A stretch of 64,000 nt of DNA, taken from contig NZ_NAST01000007.1 in assembly GCF_002142215.1 (NCBI RefSeq), positions 1 through 64,000 of the forward strand, given 5' to 3'. This DNA is from Gilliamella sp. N-G2 (lineage in GTDB: Bacteria > Pseudomonadota > Gammaproteobacteria > Enterobacterales > Orbaceae). Below the pieces are notes generated by a model. The model made no database searches, was not told the origin of the DNA, and was given only the letters and a program-made list of their open reading frames with translations. A program made the position numbers and the translations under genes. This document shows positions 56,632 to 64,000 of this stretch, in pieces. Position 1 is the stretch's first letter. Every line of letters begins with the position of its first letter.

Positions 56632-57609
56632 TTAAAATTTTTTGAGGAAAGGCGTTTTTTCAAGTATATCTTTGATTAATTCAACCTGTAGAGACGTATC
56701 GTTTAAGGCCGGGATGTAATAAAATTGTTCACCGCCAGCATTTAGGAATATTTCTCGATTTTGTTCATCAATTTCATAAAGGGTCTCAATACAATCCGCT
56801 GAAAAACCTGGACAGATAACCTGGACATATTTAGAGCCTGTTTTAGCCAATTTTTCTAATATATCGCTAGTGTTGGGTTCAACCCATTTCCCTTTACCAA
56901 ACTTTGATTGATAAGCCATTTTTATTGTTAAGTCGATACCATTTTCTTGGCATTTGTTTGTCAATAATTTAGTGGTTAACTGGCATCTTTGCACATAGTC
57001 GTCTTGGCGTTTATCAATATAGCGTTCAGGAATACCATGATAAGAAAGGAGTAATACATCTGGCTGTCCTTGGATTGAAAACGCTTGCAGGACTTGTGAA
57101 TAAAGAGCATCAATATAACTTGGGTGGTCGGCATAATCACGAATATAGCTAAAGTTAATTTTGATATTATTGTCAGCAATAAGTTGCTTTACTTTAGCTA
57201 ATACCGCTTGAGTTGTGGTGGTCGAATATTGCGGAAATAACGGTAATAAAGTGACTTTTTCACATGATTTTAAATTATTTAGCGCCGACAGTAAGTTTGG
57301 TTCCCCATAGGTCATAGCTAATTCACATTGCATATCAGGTAGTGCTAATTGTAATTGATTAATTAAGCGTTTACTGTAACGAAGTAATGGTGATTCATTC
57401 TCAATCCATATCTTTTGATAATGGTTGATGATATAGGGAACACGTTTAGGCAGTATTAGGTATTTTAAAATTGGATACCAAATAAAAGCAGGTAGGTCGA
57501 CAACATGGCGATCGAGTAAAAACTCAGTCAAGTAGTTGCGAATTGCCATTGGCGTTGCGGCACTTGGTGTGCCTAAATTAACTAGCAATAACCCCTGTTT
57601 TTTATTCAC
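56632..57609 (-). CDS. hemH: Ferrochelatase HemH
   Basis: Inserts ferrous iron into protoporphyrin IX, the last step of heme synthesis. It is 325 residues (320 in Escherichia coli). The N-terminus is GLLLVNLGTPSAATP, with YHQKIWIENESPL (position of porphyrin contacts), FPQYSTTTTQAV, LLSYHGIPERYI (iron-site histidine) and CPGFSADCIETLYEID (catalytic glutamate). It follows waaA by 9 bases, so it is the last gene of an orn-waaA-hemH unit. It supplies heme for proteins such as FdoI. Confidence 0.95.
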   Translation of the reverse strand: MNKKQGLLLVNLGTPSAATPMAIRNYLTEFLLDRHVVDLPAFIWYPILKYLILPKRVPYIINHYQKIWIENESPLLRYSKRLINQLQLALPDMQCELAMTYGEPNLLSALNNLKSCEKVTLLPLFPQYSTTTTQAVLAKVKQLIADNNIKINFSYIRDYADHPSYIDALYSQVLQAFSIQGQPDVLLLSYHGIPERYIDKRQDDYVQRCQLTTKLLTNKCQENGIDLTIKMAYQSKFGKGKWVEPNTSDILEKLAKTGSKYVQVICPGFSADCIETLYEIDEQNREIFLNAGGEQFYYIPALNDTSLQVELIKDILEKTPFLKKF

Positions 57610-57618
57610 AAGCCATCC

Positions 57619-58896
57619 TTATGATTTTTCAAGATAGTGATGGATAACCTCAAGAAGGCGATTTAGCGCACCTTGGTTATTTTTTAAAACTTGATAGGCA
57701 TTTTCGCCAATTTGCTGACAACGACTTTCATTATGTAATAAGCTATTAATTGTGGAATAGAGCGAATCAGCAGAACTGTCACATACCAGCATGCCATTAG
57801 CCTCAATTAACTGTTCACCAATAACTTTAAAGTTAAAAAAATGTGTACCGCTTATAATGGGAATATGGTGTAGGGCCGGTTCCAGTGGGTTATGTCCACC
57901 ATGTTCAATTAAACTACCGCCAACAAAAGCAATATTAGCCAAACCATAAAGTTCCAGTAATTCTCCCATGGTATCACCCAAAATCACTTGTGTCAGATCT
58001 GTAGGATTTTGTTTGCTACTGCGTGTAATATAATTCAAGCCATTATCGGCAATTAGCTTTTCAACGGTTTTAAAACGTTCAGGGTGACGAGGGACTAAAA
58101 TAAGTAATAAGTTGTCATGATTTTTAATAAGCTGTTGAAATGCTGATAAAATGATTTCATCTTCACCTGAATGGGTGCTGGCAGCGATTAGTACTGGTCG
58201 ATGCAATTGCCATTGCTGTTTTAACTGCGCAAGATTCTGTTGTTGCTTGGCTGTGAGTTCAATATCAAACTTAATACTACCCGTTACCGCTAAATGATCT
58301 GCCGGTAGACCCAATGAGATAAATCTATCACCGTCTTGTCTATTTTGGGCGGCAACGGTGCTGATTTTAGCTAATAGTTTACTAATAGCTTGTCCTAGTT
58401 TATGGTATCTTTTGGCTGAACGTTCTGATAAGCGGGCATTAGCAATAATCAATGGAATTTTTTTGCTATCACATTGGCTAATTAAGTTTGGCCAAAGCTC
58501 TGTTTCCATAATTATGACTAATTTGGGCTGAACTGTTTTTAGAAAGCGATGTATTGCACAAGGCAGATCATAAGGCAAGTAGACATGACTAACACTCTCT
58601 TTGAGTATTGATTTAACTTGTTTAGAGCCAGTGGGTGTCATGGTCGTCACCGTAATCGGTAACTGTGGATATTGGCTTTGAAGTGCTTTAATCAATGGAA
58701 TTGCGGCTAACGTTTCGCCGACAGAAACCGCATGTACTAAAATTCCACCTGATTTAACTTTATTTTTGCAAAATCCATAACGTTCTAACCAGCGTTTACG
58801 ATAATCTGGCGCTTTACGGCTGCGCCAAAGTAATCTAAGCCAGACTAGTGGCTGAATTAGATAAAGTAAGATCGTATATACAATACTCATGATCAT
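57619..58896 (-). CDS. waaA: 3-deoxy-D-manno-octulosonic acid transferase WaaA (KdtA)
   Basis: Adds Kdo to lipid IVA during lipopolysaccharide core assembly. The protein of about 425 residues starts with a membrane anchor ([19 protein letters not shown]). It continues with [26 protein letters not shown] (catalytic glutamate region), [10 protein letters not shown], and the C-terminal [24 protein letters not shown] signature. It overlaps the end of orn by 4 bases (ATGA). The second ATG at 58890 is an equally good start by homology. Confidence 0.95.
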   Translation of the reverse strand: MIMSIVYTILLYLIQPLVWLRLLWRSRKAPDYRKRWLERYGFCKNKVKSGGILVHAVSVGETLAAIPLIKALQSQYPQLPITVTTMTPTGSKQVKSILKESVSHVYLPYDLPCAIHRFLKTVQPKLVIIMETELWPNLISQCDSKKIPLIIANARLSERSAKRYHKLGQAISKLLAKISTVAAQNRQDGDRFISLGLPADHLAVTGSIKFDIELTAKQQQNLAQLKQQWQLHRPVLIAASTHSGEDEIILSAFQQLIKNHDNLLLILVPRHPERFKTVEKLIADNGLNYITRSSKQNPTDLTQVILGDTMGELLELYGLANIAFVGGSLIEHGGHNPLEPALHHIPIISGTHFFNFKVIGEQLIEANGMLVCDSSADSLYSTINSLLHNESRCQQIGENAYQVLKNNQGALNRLLEVIHHYLEKS

Positions 58897-59459
58897 TCAT
58901 TAGTAAGATTAAAAAAGTGTTGTCGGTAATAAACTAATTCGGCGATGGAGTCGCGAATATCATCTAAAGCTTGATGTGAACTCTGTTTACTGATACCTTT
59001 TAATATTTCTGGTTTCCAGCGTCTGGCTAATTCTTTAATCGTACTGACATCTAAATAGCGATAATGAAAATATTTTTCTAAATTTGGCATATAGTTAAAT
59101 AGAAAACGGCGATCTTGGCCAATGGTATTACCACAGATTGGCGAACTGTTTTCCGGCACCCATTGTTTTAAAAATTCAAGGGTTTGTTGTTCAGCTTGTT
59201 GTTCGGAAATGGTACTTTGACGCACACGTTCAATTAATCCGGATTTGCCATGCGTTCTTTGATTCCAATCATCCATAAGCGCAAGTTGTTCATCTGATTG
59301 ATGGATAGCAATGACTGGGCCTTCAGCTAGGATATTTAAATTAGAATCAGTTACGATGGTAGCGATTTCGATAATCCGATCGCTATTTGGATCAAGACCT
59401 GTCATTTCTAGGTCAATCCAGATAAGATTACTACTGTTTATATTTACTTGTGTCGTCAT
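58893..59459 (-). CDS. orn: Oligoribonuclease Orn
   Basis: DEDD-family 3'-5' exonuclease that degrades 2-5 nucleotide RNAs and pGpG. Motifs are [12 protein letters not shown] (Exo I), [16 protein letters not shown] (Exo II), and the final [18 protein letters not shown] (Exo III histidine and aspartate). I start at [14 protein letters not shown]. The ATG at 59513 would add 18 residues not seen in the family. It is about 188 residues (181 in Escherichia coli), divergent from rsgA as in enterics. Confidence 0.95.
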   Translation of the reverse strand: MTTQVNINSSNLIWIDLEMTGLDPNSDRIIEIATIVTDSNLNILAEGPVIAIHQSDEQLALMDDWNQRTHGKSGLIERVRQSTISEQQAEQQTLEFLKQWVPENSSPICGNTIGQDRRFLFNYMPNLEKYFHYRYLDVSTIKELARRWKPEILKGISKQSSHQALDDIRDSIAELVYYRQHFFNLTNE

Positions 59460-59539
59460 AATTTTCGAGATAAATTTTCTTTTTAATACCGAGTAGTGTA
59501 GCATAAGTACCAAACTGTTTGAGCAAAAAATTAGTTACT

Positions 59540-60565
59540 GTGGCGAAAAATCAACTCTCAAAAAATCAAAAAAGGCGTATGGCCGCTAAGCATCAACAGC
59601 GTTTAGAAACTAAGTTAGATGACAATCTGGCTAATTTTTCTGCGCCTCGTGATGGCGTGGTAGTGAGTCGCTTTGGCAAATCAGCGGATGTTGAAGATAA
59701 TGCTGGCAACATCTACCGATGTAGTATTCGTCGTACTTTACCATCATTAGTGACCGGTGATAAAGTATTGTGGCGTGAAAGTTTAGAACCGAATACTAAT
59801 GGTATTATAGGAGCCGTTCATCCTCGTCATTCCGAGTTAGTACGACCTGATTTTTATGATGGCGTTAAACCTGTTGCCGCCAATGTCGATCAAATTGTTA
59901 TTATTTCTGCGGTATTACCTGAATTATCATTTAATATCATCGATCGTTATTTAGTTGCATGTGAAGCGACTAAAATTACCCCAATTATCGTATTGAATAA
60001 AATTGATTTGCTTGATGAACAAAAAAAACAAGAGATTGAACAGCAGTTTCTTATTTATAGCAAAATTGGTTATCAAGTTTTATATATCTCTTGCCAATCA
60101 CAGCAGGGTATTGCGCCTTTGCAGCAGGTATTAGATGGCAAAATATCTATTTTAGTTGGGCAATCAGGTGTCGGTAAATCGAGTATTATCAATTTGCTAT
60201 TACCTCATGATCAAGCGACGCTAACTGGTGAAGTGTCTGAAATATCGGGGCTTGGCCAACATACCACAACTTCAACTCGACTTTACCATTTACCTAATGG
60301 CGGCGATATTATAGATTCGCCGGGAATTCGGGAGTTTGGTTTATGGCATTTAGAACCCGAGGAAGTTATTGCCGGTTTTGTCGAATTTGATGATTATTTA
60401 GGGGGGTGCCAATTTCGGGATTGCAATCATTTAGATACCCCAGGTTGTTTATTGCAAAAAGCGGTTAGCGAAGGAGCGATAGCGCCATCAAGATTAGCTA
60501 ATTATCATCGAATATTGCAGTCAATGCGTGAAGTCAAAACGAAAACTAATAAAAGTTATAAATGA
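59540..60565 (+). CDS. rsgA: Ribosome small-subunit biogenesis GTPase RsgA
   Basis: Circularly permuted GTPase that checks late 30S subunit maturation. The N-terminal OB domain contains [13 protein letters not shown]. The GTPase motifs appear in permuted order: LNKIDLL (G4), then [12 protein letters not shown] (G1), and [10 protein letters not shown] (G3). The zinc domain is [15 protein letters not shown] prefer the GTG at 59540 ([14 protein letters not shown]), which aligns with the usual MSKNKLSKGQQRR. An in-frame TTG lies 21 bases upstream at 59519. Neither start has a good ribosome binding site. The length is about 341. Confidence 0.93.
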   Translation: MAKNQLSKNQKRRMAAKHQQRLETKLDDNLANFSAPRDGVVVSRFGKSADVEDNAGNIYRCSIRRTLPSLVTGDKVLWRESLEPNTNGIIGAVHPRHSELVRPDFYDGVKPVAANVDQIVIISAVLPELSFNIIDRYLVACEATKITPIIVLNKIDLLDEQKKQEIEQQFLIYSKIGYQVLYISCQSQQGIAPLQQVLDGKISILVGQSGVGKSSIINLLLPHDQATLTGEVSEISGLGQHTTTSTRLYHLPNGGDIIDSPGIREFGLWHLEPEEVIAGFVEFDDYLGGCQFRDCNHLDTPGCLLQKAVSEGAIAPSRLANYHRILQSMREVKTKTNKSYK

Positions 60566-60610
60566 CCATCTTTGATGGTGATTAGCTGTTTTATTTATGA
60601 ACCGCTTAGT

Positions 60611-60644
60611 TTTATTGCTCACAAACGATGTTGTGAGCAATAAA
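60611..60644. terminator. Bidirectional terminator between rsgA and hdeD
   Basis: Perfect 14-base arms TTTATTGCTCACAA and TTGTGAGCAATAAA surround loop ACGATG, between convergent genes. A smaller hairpin (ACCATC/GATGGT) immediately follows the rsgA stop at 60565-60579. Confidence 0.7.
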
Positions 60645-60651
60645 ATAAAAT

Positions 60652-61203
60652 TTAAGATCTAGAGTTTTTTAATGCAGAACCGATAGTAATATAAGCAAAG
60701 CCTTGGAATACTAGATCTATTCCTAAAAACATACCTAATACCCAAATACTATCATATGGCCAGCCTGCCATCAGCATAAGCCCTAAAATGATGTTAATAA
60801 TCCCAGAAAAAATGATCCATACCCAACGCGGTAAATTGCGGTTACTCATTGCAGCAAAAATTTGAGTAAACCCGCTAATTGTTAATAATAATGAAATAAG
60901 TAATGTTAATGCTGAAGAGACAGCAATGGGTTGGAAAAATGACATTAGACCAATAAAAATATATAAAATTCCCATAATGGCCCATAAAGCAGTTTGCCCA
61001 ACCCCTTTGATGTTAAAAGAGTGGATAACTTGTATAATACCTGCGATAAAAATCAGTGAGCCAATAAAATAAACAGAAAACACAGTGGCGATGAATTGAT
61101 AACCCAATGCCAAGCAACCGAGAACAATTAAAATTATACCAATTACAATAAACCAATTTGCTTTTTGTTTAAAACTTTGAATAATGTTTTCATTAGCTAT
61201 CAT
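60652..61203 (-). CDS. hdeD: HdeD-family acid-resistance membrane protein
   Basis: A 183-residue inner-membrane protein with six hydrophobic helices arranged as three DUF308 hairpin repeats. Repeats can be seen at GIILIVLGCLALGYQF, GILYIFIGLMSFFQP and SGIINIILGLMLMAGWP, each with the G-x-x-x-I-x-x-G-x pattern. HdeD in Escherichia coli contributes to acid resistance at high cell density. hdeA/hdeB are not adjacent. It is transcribed alone, between rsgA (convergent) and dauA (same strand, 174-base gap). Confidence 0.87.
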   Translation of the reverse strand: MIANENIIQSFKQKANWFIVIGIILIVLGCLALGYQFIATVFSVYFIGSLIFIAGIIQVIHSFNIKGVGQTALWAIMGILYIFIGLMSFFQPIAVSSALTLLISLLLTISGFTQIFAAMSNRNLPRWVWIIFSGIINIILGLMLMAGWPYDSIWVLGMFLGIDLVFQGFAYITIGSALKNSRS

Positions 61204-61377
61204 ATAAATTTCCTGTTTTTGTTGTTAATGTAATCTATTAAATAAACAAAATTTTTTAAAATAATTATTAGTCATATTAGTTTAGAGAATAGGTGATACA
61301 GAATACTTAGTAAAAATCAGACGATTTACTTTCACTAAGTATAATATTTGATCAATATAATAAAACCAATTTAGTTA

Positions 61378-63051
61378 TTAAATTTTATCTTTCAGTGCTT
61401 CATCTAAAGTTGGATAAAACATTAATTTGTCTGCGATTGGTACAATTTTTGCTCGTGCTAAGGTTTTTAATGGTTGAAATTGTAGTTCGCAAATAGATAG
61501 ATCAACTTGTGGCGGTAATTCATCAATAAAATGGATTAGTGCATTTAAGCCACCAGCATCAAGAATAGGTACTGCATCCCATTGCAAAACAATATGTTGG
61601 TAATCATTAATTTTCTGATATAACTCTAAGAATGTCTTTTCAGCGGCAGCGAAGAACAATGGACCATTGATACGTAGAACTAAGGTTTTTTCATTTACTT
61701 GATTCAATTCGACCAAGCGAGTCATACGGGCAATACGCCGCATAAATAAGATAGAGGCTAATACAATCCCCAGTGTAATAGCAATAACCATATCAAATAA
61801 TACGGTAAGTGACATGCAAATAAGCATGATAATAATGTCGTCTTTAGGCGCACATTTAATAATATAGATTACGCGTTGAACGGCACTCATATTCCATGCA
61901 ACAATTAACAATAATGCTGCCATTGCTGATAATGGGATAAATGATAAAAGCGGAGCAAAACAGATAAGGGCCAATAATACGATTAATGAATGCAATACTG
62001 CGGCAATCGGTGAGGTGGCACCAGCTTTAACATTTGCTGCCGAACGAGCTATTGCTGCTGTTGCTGAAATTCCTCCGAAAAACGGTGCAATGAGATTACC
62101 TAAACCCTGGCCAATGAGTTCGCTATTGGAATGATGTTTGGTATGTGTCATTTCATCCAACACGACTGCACATAGCAATGATTCAATTGCACATAACATT
62201 GCCATAGTTAACGAGATCGGAATTAAAGCGGTTAATGTCGGCCAATCCCATGTAAAAGTGGCGTGTTCCCATGGTAAGATAAATTCTGGCAAAACCGGCG
62301 GAATACCATGACCAACAGTGTTATCGGCTAATGTATAAGTGAATCGTGAACCTATTGTTTCGATGTGATAGCCAAATTGGTTGAATAACAACATGGTTAA
62401 AATACCTGCAATTAATGCTGGTAAATGGCCAGATATTTTTACCCGAAATTTAGGCCAAACAACTAGAACAATCAGTGTAACAAAACCAACTAGGGTATCG
62501 GCGATATTAATAGTTGGAAAAGTTCTAACTAGTTCAATAACTTTATTGATATAGCTTTCTGGCATATGTTCTAACGTTAAGCCAAAGAAATCTTTTATTT
62601 GCATGGTGGCAATCGTTATCGCAATACCGGAAGTAAAACCTAATACCACCGGTAGTGGAATGTATTCAATTAATCGCCCTAAACGAATCACTCCCATTAA
62701 TATCAAAAAAACACCGGAAAGTAGCGTGGCAATTAACAGTCCGGATAAGCCAAATTGTGTAGAAACAGGATATAGAATTACCACAAATGCCGCAGTTGGT
62801 CCCGAAACGCTAAAACGTGAGCCACCGGTAAGGGCTATCACAAACCCGGCGATAATTGCCGTATAGAGGCCATGCTGAGGCGCAACACCACTCGCAATAG
62901 CTAGAGCCATAGCTAGCGGAATAGCGATGATACCAACGGTTATTCCGGCAATGAGATCTTTAAGAAAACGTGTTGTGTTGTAAGGAGTATTTATGCAAGC
63001 TGATATAAACGCACAGCTAATTTTAGTACCAGAAAGGCCATATAATTTCAT
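61378..63051 (-). CDS. dauA: C4-dicarboxylate transporter DauA (SulP family)
   Basis: SLC26/SulP transporter, known in Escherichia coli for succinate uptake at acid pH. The membrane domain of about 14 segments starts with [20 protein letters not shown] and [18 protein letters not shown], nearly identical to DauA. A cytoplasmic STAS domain follows ([32 protein letters not shown]). The length is 557 (559 in Escherichia coli). Some relatives carry sulfate or bicarbonate, but the close overall match favours dicarboxylates. Weak ribosome binding site. Divergent from the phosphatase gene at the window end. Confidence 0.9.
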   Translation of the reverse strand: MKLYGLSGTKISCAFISACINTPYNTTRFLKDLIAGITVGIIAIPLAMALAIASGVAPQHGLYTAIIAGFVIALTGGSRFSVSGPTAAFVVILYPVSTQFGLSGLLIATLLSGVFLILMGVIRLGRLIEYIPLPVVLGFTSGIAITIATMQIKDFFGLTLEHMPESYINKVIELVRTFPTINIADTLVGFVTLIVLVVWPKFRVKISGHLPALIAGILTMLLFNQFGYHIETIGSRFTYTLADNTVGHGIPPVLPEFILPWEHATFTWDWPTLTALIPISLTMAMLCAIESLLCAVVLDEMTHTKHHSNSELIGQGLGNLIAPFFGGISATAAIARSAANVKAGATSPIAAVLHSLIVLLALICFAPLLSFIPLSAMAALLLIVAWNMSAVQRVIYIIKCAPKDDIIIMLICMSLTVLFDMVIAITLGIVLASILFMRRIARMTRLVELNQVNEKTLVLRINGPLFFAAAEKTFLELYQKINDYQHIVLQWDAVPILDAGGLNALIHFIDELPPQVDLSICELQFQPLKTLARAKIVPIADKLMFYPTLDEALKDKI

Positions 63052-63238
63052 TATTTTTTAAATCAATTAAATGAGTTATAAAAAGTAGCTAATAAGATAA
63101 TCTTTTTTTTAAAAATTGAAAGAGTGTTATTAAAATAATTACATGATTTTCGGTTAAATTATGTCATTAATAGTATACAATGATCAAAAAAGCACTCATA
63201 TTTTCCACTTATATTGTTGATTATAGGTAGGAGTCATT

Positions 63239-64000
63239 ATGTCTTTTATAAAACAATCTTTTTTTATCCAGTTTTTAATCGTCGCAATTTTATTGCTGAT
63301 ATTCTCTCCCCTCAGTTTGGCAAAAATGATGACATCAGGCTCAAAGACCGCGTATCAATATGTTAAACAACCAACTGCTGTACCAGCTGGTTATCAAGCA
63401 TTTTATATTGATCATATTGGTCGCCATGGTTCACGTTATCTTAGTAAATCCAAATATGAAGATATTGCTTATAGCGTATTAACCTTAGCTGAAAAAAATA
63501 ATCAATTAACCGATATGGGAAAATCATTATTAAAGCAAATTATTCGTATTAACGCACTGAATAGAAATCATTATGGAGAGCTTACCGATCTTGGTCGAAA
63601 AGATATTAGTTTGATTAGTCAACGGATGTTAAACAACTATCCGACAGTTTTTAAAGGACAAAAAATCGAAGTAATATCATCAACTTCACCGCGAGCGAAA
63701 GAAACTGCGGAAATTTTTGTTAAACCATTTAAAGCGAATTATCCTGATATTCAGATTTTTCAACCACCAGAAAATAAACAAACGTTATTACGTTTTTTTG
63801 AGTATTCTCCGGCATATGATGCTTATAAGAAGAGTAAAAATATCAAAGCTGCGTTAAAATTGTTAGAACGTGCAACTAAAACTGCGGATATGAGCCAAGA
63901 TGTTGCCCGTTTGATATTCACTGCTGATTTTATTCATCAGTTAAATAATAGTGTTGCTTTATCTGAAAAATCTTCAATTAAAACAGCAGATTTTGTTATT
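63239..64000 (+). CDS. Secreted histidine phosphatase, MINPP/phytase-like (partial)
   Basis: The first 254 codons of a gene cut by the window edge. TAGGAG precedes the ATG. A signal peptide is evident (MSFIKQSFFIQFLIVAILLL to LSLA). The mature part has the histidine phosphatase active-site motif DHIGRHGSRYLS, about 60 residues in, and a second conserved arginine block VISSTSPRAKETAEIF. This RHGSRY form, lacking the RHGxRAP of AppA, resembles bacterial MINPP-type inositol polyphosphate phosphatases. The proton-donor motif (HD or HAE) expected near the C-terminus is beyond the window. Periplasmic or secreted release of phosphate from phytate is the likely role. Confidence 0.8.
   Translation, partial: MSFIKQSFFIQFLIVAILLLIFSPLSLAKMMTSGSKTAYQYVKQPTAVPAGYQAFYIDHIGRHGSRYLSKSKYEDIAYSVLTLAEKNNQLTDMGKSLLKQIIRINALNRNHYGELTDLGRKDISLISQRMLNNYPTVFKGQKIEVISSTSPRAKETAEIFVKPFKANYPDIQIFQPPENKQTLLRFFEYSPAYDAYKKSKNIKAALKLLERATKTADMSQDVARLIFTADFIHQLNNSVALSEKSSIKTADFVI

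Overview
This 64 kb window is chromosomal DNA from an AT-rich gammaproteobacterium. By eye only about a third of the bases are G or C. Nearly every protein resembles an enterobacterial counterpart end to end (PlsB, RadA, MoaA, AspC, TyrB, RNase E, Pgi, PepP, RsgA, DauA). Local gene pairs also match enteric chromosomes (dksA-gluQ, ygfB-pepP, ptsH-ptsI-crr), but the long-range order does not. This fits the insect-gut family Orbaceae (Gilliamella, Frischella, Orbus). That placement is inference and was not tested by alignment. I found no rRNA, tRNA, prophage, insertion sequence or CRISPR array.

Layout. 0-6 kb: a formate dehydrogenase-O operon (fdoG-fdoH-fdoI) and its maturation factor fdhE, all on the minus strand. 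The catalytic subunit has cysteine where the Escherichia coli enzyme has selenocysteine, and a palindrome like an FNR site lies upstream. 6-17 kb: plsB, a NhaC/YuiF-type antiporter, rsmB, a flavodoxin-fold oxidoreductase divergent from an HxlR regulator, serB-radA, and ppnN. 17-25.8 kb: moaA behind a folded leader that is a candidate molybdenum-cofactor riboswitch, then gluQ, dksA, folK, aspC, syd, and rne with a long structured leader. 25.8-31.5 kb: a sap transporter operon lacking sapA, metA with three tandem MetJ boxes, and a methyltransferase.

31.6-37.8 kb is the clearest accessory block, a sugar-acid catabolic island: an IlvD/Edd dehydratase, an MFS sugar-acid transporter, a YagE/YjhH-type keto-deoxy-sugar-acid aldolase, a divergent iron-containing alcohol dehydrogenase and an IclR regulator. 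Together they suggest uptake and dehydration of an aldonate, cleavage to pyruvate plus an aldehyde, and reduction of the aldehyde.

38-47.9 kb: pgi, ptsH-ptsI-crr, a small lipoprotein, ygfB-pepP, tonB with a Fur-like box, ispB and rhtA. 48-53.5 kb: ffh, ridA, tyrB, a 49-residue entericidin-type lipoprotein, an unknown lipoprotein, a DUF2569 membrane protein and galU. 53.6-64 kb: a cystine-type symporter next to a CoA-disulfide-reductase-like flavoprotein, hemH-waaA-orn, rsgA, hdeD, dauA and, cut by the window edge, a secreted histidine phosphatase resembling bacterial MINPP phytases.

Most of the window is ordinary core genome. The points most worth following are the Sec-to-Cys formate dehydrogenase, the moaA leader, the sap operon without sapA, the compact RNase E scaffold with a repeated hydrophobic motif, the sugar-acid island with its operators, and the lipoprotein cluster downstream of tyrB. 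I saw no convincing wholly new system.
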